From Bacillota bacterium (GTDB lineage Bacteria > Bacillota > Clostridia > Oscillospirales > CAG-272), in NCBI GenBank assembly GCA_021199825.1, contig JAJQHI010000181.1:1-6606 (forward strand): a stretch of DNA of 6,606 bases. The letters are read 5' to 3'. The position numbers and the translations under genes were made by a program. A model generated the notes under the pieces. That model worked only from the letters and a program-made list of their open reading frames with translations. It was not told where the DNA came from and searched no databases. Positions 1 to 5,121 of the stretch are shown here, in pieces (positions within the stretch are counted from its first letter, which is position 1; each line of letters begins with the position of its first letter).

Positions 1-53
1 CACATAATGAGCGCGAGAATCAGGCTTAACAGCCTTCGATTTTGATTTTTCAT
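1..53 (-). CDS. 5' end of a secreted protein or lipoprotein gene (truncated by window edge)
   Basis: Only the first 17 codons are visible: MKNQNRRLLSLILALIM, after which the frame runs off the window in a codon starting TG. A short N-terminus with two arginines and a lysine followed by an unbroken hydrophobic stretch is the pattern of a signal peptide, so the product is probably exported. If the next codon is TGT or TGC, a cysteine would follow LALIM and a lipobox would be possible, but this cannot be seen. The start is supported by GAGG at 65-62, eight bases before the ATG, and by a complete upstream promoter at 160-131. The gene is separated from the GH31 gene by a terminator, so it is its own transcription unit. 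A solute-binding lipoprotein of a sugar transporter would fit the neighbourhood, but nothing in 17 residues shows that. Confidence 0.7.
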   Translation of the reverse strand, partial: MKNQNRRLLSLILALIM

Positions 54-80
54 ATCAAAAACCTCGTTTTTCAGTATTTT

Positions 81-119
81 ATCGGAGCGGGAAAGCAGCG
101 TATACGCCCCGCGCCCGAT
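81..119 (-). promoter_or_regulatory. Structured 5' leader hairpin of the left-edge gene
   Basis: In the transcript sense, ATCGG (119-115) pairs with CCGAT (85-81) and GCGGG (112-108) pairs with CCCGC (91-87). The internal loop between them has two bases on one side and one on the other. Inside, GCG (107-105) and CGC (100-98) can close a four-base TATA loop. The structure starts about five bases after the predicted transcription start near 124 and ends 27 bases before the ATG. It is followed by AAAA rather than a U run, so it is not a terminator. It may be an mRNA-stabilising 5' hairpin or a cis-regulatory element; which one is not known. Confidence 0.55.
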
Positions 120-130
120 AATCTGTCTTT

Positions 131-160
131 ATTGTACCCTATTTGATTTTGTCCTGTCAA
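131..160 (-). promoter_or_regulatory. Sigma-A-type promoter for the left-edge gene
   Basis: A perfect -35 box TTGACA lies at 160-155 and a -10 box TACAAT (5 of 6 to consensus) at 136-131, with an 18-base spacer. The predicted start is an A near 124, giving a leader of about 70 bases. The promoter begins only a few bases after the T tract of the upstream terminator, as expected for two tightly packed but separate transcription units. Confidence 0.8.
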
Positions 161-165
161 GCGCG

Positions 166-193
166 AAAATTAAAAATCCCCGCACTGCGGGGA
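166..193 (-). terminator. Rho-independent terminator after the GH31 gene
   Basis: In the transcript sense, CCCCGC (192-187) and GCGGGG (183-178) form a perfect GC-only stem with the three-base loop AGT. A T-A pair (193/177) extends it. The T-rich tail TTTTTAATTTT (176-166) follows. It sits about 20 bases past the GH31 stop codon and ends that transcript. Confidence 0.92.
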
Positions 194-213
194 AATTTAA
201 TTATATCGTTTTA

Positions 214-2166
214 TCAGACACGAAGGAATACGGGCATATAGTCAAGCGGAGCAGGAACGGTAACATATTCGCCGCGGCTCGCCGTAACCTCTCCCCCAGC
301 CGTGCACTGCCAGCTGCCGGCGGGCAGATATACGCGGCGCTCCCTGGCACCGTAATCAGTCACGGGCGCCACAAGATAGTCGTGACCGAACATATATTGG
401 TCGCCCAGCGTGCGGCACACCTCATCCTCCGGGAATTCAAGGAACATCGCGCGTATCATAGGCGCACCTGTGTCAACCGCCTCGTCCGCGGTCTTTTTGA
501 TGTACGGCTTCATATCCTCGCGTATGCTGAGATACTTGACGAATATCTCATACATATCCTCACCGTAGCTCCATATTTCGTTCGGAGCGCCCGACGGGCA
601 GAATCCGCCGCCGCGGTCTGTATTATGCGTCAGCGTGCCGAGGGAGGGCTGCCTGTCGCCGTGCATTCTCAGCACGGGGCAATAGCACGCCCACTGATAC
701 CATCTGACCAAAAGCTCACGGAAAACGGGATCGTTGACGTTTCCGCCGTAGAATCCGCCCGTGTCAGAAATCCAGTACGGTATTCCAGCCAGACCCATGT
801 TGATTCCGTTTGCGACCTGAACCTTCATCTCGCGGAAGGACGACTCAACGTCTCCGCTCCAAACGAGCGCGCCGTAACGGGAGCTTCCGACCCACGCTGA
901 GCGCACAAGATTCAATATGTCGTGAACGCCGTCCTCCTTTTGTCCGTCGTACACCATCTTTGAGTGCAGGCGCGGATATATATTCCCGACCTCAGACGCT
1001 GAGCCGAGCCAGTAGCGGTAATGGTCGTAGTCACACACCGAAATCTCAGGCTCCGCCTCATCAAGCCAGAACATATCAATCCCGTACTTCCCGTAATTCG
1101 TTTTCATAAGCTCATACGCGTGACGTCTCGCTTCGGGATTCGTTGAATCGAGAACGCGGTTGTAGCCGTTGAAGTCAAAATCAATCTGAAGCCCCCTGTC
1201 GGCAAGGAGCAGATATCCGCGTTCCGCGAAATCACGGTAATTGCGCGAGCGCGGATCAAACGTCGGCCATATCGACACCATCGTGCGTATGCCCATTGAC
1301 GCAAGCTCATCAACCATCGCCTTAGGATCAGGCCAAAAATCGGGGTCAAAGTCCCAGTCACCCTGATAAATCCAGTGGAAATAGTCAATCACGATAACGT
1401 TGGGCGTAATGCCGCGGCGCTTATATTCACGCGCAACCTCAAGCACCTCATCCTGTGTGCGATAGCGAAGCTTGCACTGCCAAAGCCCCAAAAGGCTTTC
1501 GGGAAGCGGCGACGGATGACCGATAACATCGGTGTATTTCTCGATTATGCGCATCGGATTCTCATCCGCCGTAATCCAGTAATCGATTTTTCTCGTGCTG
1601 TCCGCCTGAAATGACGTTTCATTTGTGCCGAACACGGCGTGACCGACAGCGGGATTGTTCCAAAGAAGTCCATATCCGCGTGACGATATGACAAAAGGAA
1701 CGGAAATCTGCGAATTTCGCTGCGACATCTCAAGCCGCTCGCCCTTAAGTTCATACTTGCAGCCCCTGTACTGCCCCATTCCGTGAAGGCTCTCCCCGTC
1801 ATAAGCCTCAAACCTGACCTCAGCCTCAAAGCCCTCGCCTCCAAGACGAAGCTTATATTTGCGCGCTGTGTCGCGAAGCGACCACGGGAACCACATCTCC
1901 TGCGTCAAAAGCCTGTCTTCATTATAAAACGCAAGGTGACCGTCGAGTATATCGCATCTGATTTTCCCGCACCTTATTGATGTGACGGGGTTTCCTCTTA
2001 AAATCTCGACCTCTTCAGGCTCGACCTTGGTATCAAGCGCCCACGGCTCATCTGGTATAGCTCCCGACGGCACGGCTCTCACGCGAAGCCCTCCGCCCCA
2101 AGCCTCAACTCGCACCGTTTCGTTTCCGCGCCGCAAAACCACGGCGCCTTTTTCAATTGTAATCAT
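214..2166 (-). CDS. Glycoside hydrolase family 31, alpha-xylosidase/alpha-glucosidase type, cytoplasmic
   Basis: A retaining exo-alpha-glycosidase of 650 residues that removes terminal alpha-xylose or alpha-glucose from oligosaccharides. Seen in the sequence: an N-terminal beta-sandwich (about 1-220) containing GMGQY at 129-133 and the SSRGYGLLWNN stretch at 161-171; then a (beta/alpha)8 barrel (about 220-560). In the barrel, FWLDEAEPE (366-374) carries the predicted nucleophile Asp369, and WSGD (436-439) the predicted acid/base Asp439. GIPYWISDTGGF (461-472) and RMHGD (500-504) are further family signatures. A short C-terminal beta domain ends the protein. The stretch DYFHWIYQGDWDFDPDFWPD (261-280) resembles the xyloglucan alpha-xylosidase branch more than starch-type enzymes, but substrate is inferred. 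There is no signal peptide. At 650 residues it is shorter than the roughly 770-residue YicI type, consistent with lack of a distal C-terminal domain. Start: ATG six bases after AGGAGG (2178-2173). It has its own promoter and a terminator. Confidence 0.93.
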   Translation of the reverse strand: MITIEKGAVVLRRGNETVRVEAWGGGLRVRAVPSGAIPDEPWALDTKVEPEEVEILRGNPVTSIRCGKIRCDILDGHLAFYNEDRLLTQEMWFPWSLRDTARKYKLRLGGEGFEAEVRFEAYDGESLHGMGQYRGCKYELKGERLEMSQRNSQISVPFVISSRGYGLLWNNPAVGHAVFGTNETSFQADSTRKIDYWITADENPMRIIEKYTDVIGHPSPLPESLLGLWQCKLRYRTQDEVLEVAREYKRRGITPNVIVIDYFHWIYQGDWDFDPDFWPDPKAMVDELASMGIRTMVSIWPTFDPRSRNYRDFAERGYLLLADRGLQIDFDFNGYNRVLDSTNPEARRHAYELMKTNYGKYGIDMFWLDEAEPEISVCDYDHYRYWLGSASEVGNIYPRLHSKMVYDGQKEDGVHDILNLVRSAWVGSSRYGALVWSGDVESSFREMKVQVANGINMGLAGIPYWISDTGGFYGGNVNDPVFRELLVRWYQWACYCPVLRMHGDRQPSLGTLTHNTDRGGGFCPSGAPNEIWSYGEDMYEIFVKYLSIREDMKPYIKKTADEAVDTGAPMIRAMFLEFPEDEVCRTLGDQYMFGHDYLVAPVTDYGARERRVYLPAGSWQCTAGGEVTASRGEYVTVPAPLDYMPVFLRV

Positions 2167-2201
2167 CGCATCCCTCCTATTTTTCAGGAATAATGTATTC
2201 G

Positions 2202-2220
2202 GGTCAGCTTCACGCCAACC
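2202..2220 (-). promoter_or_regulatory. Small leader hairpin before the GH31 gene
   Basis: In RNA sense, GGUUGGC (2220-2214) can pair with GCUGACC (2208-2202) over seven pairs, two of them G-U, around the five-base loop GUGAA. It lies within the predicted leader about ten bases after the likely start at 2229 and well before the ribosome binding site. It has no U tract. It is small enough to be chance, and no known riboswitch or T-box is recognised. Confidence 0.3.
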
Positions 2221-2235
2221 GCGTCTCTTGTTTTA

Positions 2236-2264
2236 ATTATATATTGCAAATCAACCGACCGCAA
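2236..2264 (-). promoter_or_regulatory. Sigma-A-type promoter for the GH31 gene
   Basis: A perfect -10 box TATAAT at 2241-2236 is preceded at the ideal 17-base spacing by TTGCGG (2264-2259), which matches only the TTG half of the -35 consensus. The likely start is an A near 2229, giving a leader of about 60 bases. The weak -35 suggests that the promoter needs an activator. Two tandem 8-base repeats sit just upstream. Read-through from the upstream operon is also possible, since no convincing terminator separates them. Confidence 0.65.
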
Positions 2265-2271
2265 GATGCTG

Positions 2272-2289
2272 CGCGTGACACCGCGTGAC
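2272..2289 (-). repeat. Tandem direct repeat GTCACGCG, probable regulator binding site
   Basis: In the transcript sense, GTCACGCG occurs at 2289-2282 and again at 2279-2272, so the two copies are offset by 10 bases, one turn of DNA. The proximal copy ends eight bases upstream of the poor -35 box of the GH31 promoter. That is a usual place for an activator such as an AraC-family protein. The same bases also contain an imperfect inverted repeat (CGCGGTG-T-CACGCG), so a dimeric repressor is an alternative. The regulator is not in the window. Confidence 0.45.
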
Positions 2290-2295
2290 GTTTTT

Positions 2296-2312
2296 CATGA
2301 TTAAATGTCATG
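2296..2312. repeat. Short inverted repeat upstream of the GH31 promoter
   Basis: CATGA (2296-2300) and TCATG (2308-2312) form a perfect five-base inverted repeat around the seven-base spacer TTAAATG. It lies about 30 bases upstream of the -35 box. It could be an operator half-site pair or part of the 3' end structure of the upstream operon. A five-base repeat can arise by chance. Confidence 0.25.
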
Positions 2313-2333
2313 CGCGCCAAAAAGCGCAGGCAT
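2310..2333 (-). other. Imperfect hairpin after the GH106-like gene, without a T tract
   Basis: In transcript sense, ATGC (2333-2330) plus GCGC (2327-2324) pair with GCGC (2317-2314) plus GCAT (2313-2310). There is a two-base CT bulge and the loop is TTTTTG. It begins about 20 bases after the stop codon of the GH106-like gene, where a terminator would be expected, but no T run follows. It may protect the 3' end of the mRNA or only weakly stop transcription, allowing read-through into the GH31 gene. Confidence 0.4.
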
Positions 2334-2354
2334 AATCACCACATTCCTCTTAAT

Positions 2355-4826
2355 TTAGGAATGATATATACGTGTCAGACGTGCGCCTCCCATGCCCGCG
2401 CTTAAAAAGTCGCGGTCATTTTCAAAAATGTCCTTGAAGCGCCCGTTTTGCCTTGACGCCTCCTCTCTTTCGGCAGAGCCCATCACCTCAGCCGCCGCCG
2501 CGTTCAGCACCTCGATTTTGACATCATACTCGCCGGCGCTGAGCGAAAAATCAGCGTGATACGGTGCAAAAGCCGCATTTTTGGTGGTCTTCTCCCCACC
2601 TGTGCACGGCGCAAAGGTGACCGCAGCCGCGTAGTAAAGGCGCTCAAAGGAAAGCCTGTATTCTCCCGCCTCCTTTATGACGGCGCGCCCCTCATATTCT
2701 GTGATGCCCGTAAAGTCCGCGCACTCAAAATATAAGTCGCTCCCGTCAAGCTCTGTCTTTTTTCCGTCGGGAGTTGTGACGGACTGAATGCAAAGCTCCG
2801 CGCACTCACCGAGCACGGCGGGCGCCGTGCCCGCGTCTTCATTCGACATCCTCAATACTTTAATCTCAAGCGGCTCAAGACGGAGACCTTCACTGTCATA
2901 TTCCTGCCAAGCGCAGGCGTCAAAGTCGTAAACCGAAAGCCTGCGTCCATTCAAGCCCGGAATCTCAATGTCCGTTTCGTATACCCCATCGGTCTCGTTT
3001 AAAATGAAGAATATCTCATCCCCCCGTCCGTCAGCCCTTGCGGTCAATGAAACAAGCCCCGGCTTCATCTTTATGGGGGAGGTCACATATTTTCCAATAT
3101 CGTGCGGATATGTCGCAGTAAGAGAGCCCACAAACCCCTCAGCCGCAAATCCGACAAATATAACCTCTCCCCCGCGTGATTTCATCTCCAAAAGCTTTGC
3201 TTTTACACCCTCATCGAGCATTCTGACAGCTGGAATTATAATCGTTTTGATGACCTGCCCGTCAGGAACAGCAAGCCCGCCCTTCTCATCAACAAAAGAG
3301 GCAGCAATAACGTCATCCCATATGTAATCAAAATCAATATGTGATGTAATCAGCTCCGACACCGTGTCGTTCACCCATTCCCAAGGCATATGAAGGGAGA
3401 CTCTGTTCGCTCTTGCGGGCGGATATTCGCTCTCTATCTCCCGGCGCGGAATATAAAGCGCCGTTTCGCAAAGAGGCTTCGAGCCCTTAATAAGCGAGAT
3501 GACGGACTCAACGTGGCGGTTCACGTCAGCCATGAAATACTTTGAGATTTTGTGCGAGGGATCGACGGGGAAATCATATCCTCTTTCCCTCATTTCGGGG
3601 TCCGCTATCATCAGATAAAACCTGTCAATTCCGCGCACCGCCTGATGCTCCATCGCCCATCTCATATAATCGGGCGTCATGCAGTTGCCCGTCGCAGCAA
3701 AGCTCTCGCTGGTCGCGTGCTCCTTGCCCGTCATATGCGCAAAAGAGCCCGCGAAGCGCGGATGGTCGCCCGCAATTCCGGGGCGAAGCTGCGCCCATAT
3801 GTAGTCAACTCCCGGCGAATCATTGTACTTGCTGTTCTTGAAAAAGTCTCCGCTCACGCTTGAAAGCGACCTTACATCATGGTCAAGGTCCTGATGCCCC
3901 GTCAGCTCCACTCCATGCTCGTGGCACCATGCCTGCATACGCCCCACAAACGCCTCCGACATCCTCGTTGTTATAACGTCGCGCAGATCGCGTGAAAGCC
4001 TCCCGTCGCCTGCCGTCAAAAGGCGCGGCAAAAGGGGCTTTGGGTCGTACCCCTTCTTCTCGATAAATTCGTCAAACAGGTCAAACGTATACGCATAGGG
4101 GAACGAAAGAAACGGCTCATCATAGAAAAATCCCTTTATCACCCCGCCGAAGTACCTGCCTAAGTCCTTATAATATCTTTCATGCATGACGGAGATGAGC
4201 GAATCCATGGCTTCATGCGACAAAAGATCAAGGGTACAGAGTGTGTCGTCCTCAGGGTTCTTTTCAAATACGCCGACAGTGCGCGTTGTGTCATATTCCC
4301 ACGTCACAGCCGCAAATCTGCACCTTTTGTGCGTCGCCGTATATGAAAGCTTCCCGTCCACAGCGGCAATCTCCTCATATCCGCCGACGGGTCCCGCGAA
4401 CACGTTTGCGCTCGTGTGCCACGCGGCGGCTGAAATAAGATGCTTGGGTGCGGTGAAGCATACACTCTCCCCCTCATTGAGCGTCACATCTATCGCCAGA
4501 TGGAGCTTCTTGCTTCTGTATTCGGGATGTCCCTTCATCGCAAGCCCCGCGGCAGTACCCGTCGGATATCCCCATTCGTCGAATATCCAAAGCGACATGC
4601 CCCTTTTTTCCAGCTCATCGGCGGCATACGAAAGCCCGCGCATATACCCCTCAATCCAGTCCTCGATTTTGTCAAGGGGCACGGGTGAGGCTGTTTTACC
4701 CTCAACGGAGATTCCCTGATACCCCATGCTGTCAGCCCAGCCGACAAACCTTTTCATCTGCTCTTTATCGTATGTATCCGCAAAGCCCGTGTGAAGTATG
4801 GGCGCGTACGGTCGTTTCAGCTCCAT
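2355..4826 (-). CDS. GH106-like glycoside hydrolase (alpha-L-rhamnosidase-related), cytoplasmic
   Basis: An 823-residue protein with the layout of the GH106/PF17132 group. A TIM-barrel-like region (about 1-440) holds GYQGIS (35-40), WIFDEWGYPTG (80-90, matching the family's YDE-WPSG-AGG pattern), GFFYDEP (232-238), FIEKKGYDPKPLLPRL (254-269), ELTGH (307-311), and ESFAATGNCMTP (374-385) before HQAVRGIDRF (394-403). A Rossmann-like middle domain follows (about 450-565, with IIIPAVRML and GGEVIFVG). Next come beta-sandwich strands (about 600-660) and a C-terminal galactose-binding-like fold (about 690-785, with APYHADF at 754-760 and KIEVLN at 770-775). Known members release alpha-L-rhamnose, for example from pectin. 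Here the reaction is inferred, and the catalytic glutamates were not aligned. There is no signal peptide. The ATG at 4826 is chosen over the GTG at 4835 because the ribosome binding site overlaps that GTG. It is the third gene of an operon, 13 bases after the small membrane protein gene. Confidence 0.75.
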   Translation of the reverse strand: MELKRPYAPILHTGFADTYDKEQMKRFVGWADSMGYQGISVEGKTASPVPLDKIEDWIEGYMRGLSYAADELEKRGMSLWIFDEWGYPTGTAAGLAMKGHPEYRSKKLHLAIDVTLNEGESVCFTAPKHLISAAAWHTSANVFAGPVGGYEEIAAVDGKLSYTATHKRCRFAAVTWEYDTTRTVGVFEKNPEDDTLCTLDLLSHEAMDSLISVMHERYYKDLGRYFGGVIKGFFYDEPFLSFPYAYTFDLFDEFIEKKGYDPKPLLPRLLTAGDGRLSRDLRDVITTRMSEAFVGRMQAWCHEHGVELTGHQDLDHDVRSLSSVSGDFFKNSKYNDSPGVDYIWAQLRPGIAGDHPRFAGSFAHMTGKEHATSESFAATGNCMTPDYMRWAMEHQAVRGIDRFYLMIADPEMRERGYDFPVDPSHKISKYFMADVNRHVESVISLIKGSKPLCETALYIPRREIESEYPPARANRVSLHMPWEWVNDTVSELITSHIDFDYIWDDVIAASFVDEKGGLAVPDGQVIKTIIIPAVRMLDEGVKAKLLEMKSRGGEVIFVGFAAEGFVGSLTATYPHDIGKYVTSPIKMKPGLVSLTARADGRGDEIFFILNETDGVYETDIEIPGLNGRRLSVYDFDACAWQEYDSEGLRLEPLEIKVLRMSNEDAGTAPAVLGECAELCIQSVTTPDGKKTELDGSDLYFECADFTGITEYEGRAVIKEAGEYRLSFERLYYAAAVTFAPCTGGEKTTKNAAFAPYHADFSLSAGEYDVKIEVLNAAAAEVMGSAEREEASRQNGRFKDIFENDRDFLSAGMGGARLTRIYHS

Positions 4827-4834
4827 TTTGTTCA

Positions 4835-4839
4835 CTCCT
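4835..4839 (-). promoter_or_regulatory. Ribosome binding site that fixes the start of the GH106-like gene
   Basis: AGGAG at 4839-4835 is eight bases before the ATG at 4826. The upstream in-frame GTG (4835-4833) shares its first base with this site, so it cannot be served by it, which argues for the shorter protein. The site lies between the stop of the preceding gene (TAA, 4842-4840) and the ATG. Confidence 0.8.
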
Positions 4840-5121
4840 TTATCCGATAAAATACCACACCGTCGCTATAATAACGACGATGGTTACAACAGTCGAGAGT
4901 ATCGGGCTCAAATACGAAAGCGCGCCGGCAACGCCAGCCTGACCCGTCGCCCTCGCCACTCTTTTGCGCTCGCCCCATTCGCATACCGTTATAACGGCGC
5001 ACGCGGCGCTTCCTATAACGAGAGCAAACGCGTAAAACTCGCTCCCCTTCACATATGCGAATATGCATACCACAGCCGCAATCGCAGACGCTATCATTGA
5101 TGTTATCTTATAACTGCTCAT
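4840..5121 (-). CDS. Small three-helix membrane protein of unknown function
   Basis: I do not recognise this 93-residue protein. Three hydrophobic stretches are visible at about 7-23, 29-46 and 64-92. The only strongly charged part is EWGERKRVAR (48-57), between the second and third. By the positive-inside rule this loop is cytoplasmic, placing the N-terminus inside and the C-terminus outside. No catalytic motif, signal peptide or known small-protein signature is seen. Its ATG overlaps the TGA of the upstream surface protein gene (ATGA, 5121-5118). Its ribosome binding site GGAGG (5138-5134) lies in the Gly-Gly-Lys codons at that gene's end, 12 bases before the ATG, so translation is probably coupled. 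The coupling suggests it works with, anchors or stabilises the membrane-anchored surface protein; this is inference. The compact composition and tight packing favour a real gene. Confidence 0.8.
   Translation of the reverse strand: MSSYKITSMIASAIAAVVCIFAYVKGSEFYAFALVIGSAACAVITVCEWGERKRVARATGQAGVAGALSYLSPILSTVVTIVVIIATVWYFIG

Noticed and set aside
98..107. Perfect 10-base palindrome GCGTATACGC as an operator
   Set aside because: It is better explained as the apical part of the larger leader hairpin at 81-119; there is no separate evidence for protein binding.
382..900. A 172-codon open frame on the plus strand
   Set aside because: It lies opposite the barrel-encoding part of the GH31 gene and its product shows no family motif; it is a shadow of that gene.
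2284..2297. Catabolite-repression (cre)-like sequence TGAAAAACGTCACG on the minus strand
   Set aside because: The central CG is one base out of register with the cre consensus and the right half does not match, so it does not qualify as a CcpA site.
4186..4719. A 177-codon open frame on the plus strand
   Set aside because: It is fully antisense to the well-supported GH106-like gene, its translation has no recognisable domain, and it has no gene-like context. Long antisense frames are common opposite coding DNA of this G+C content.
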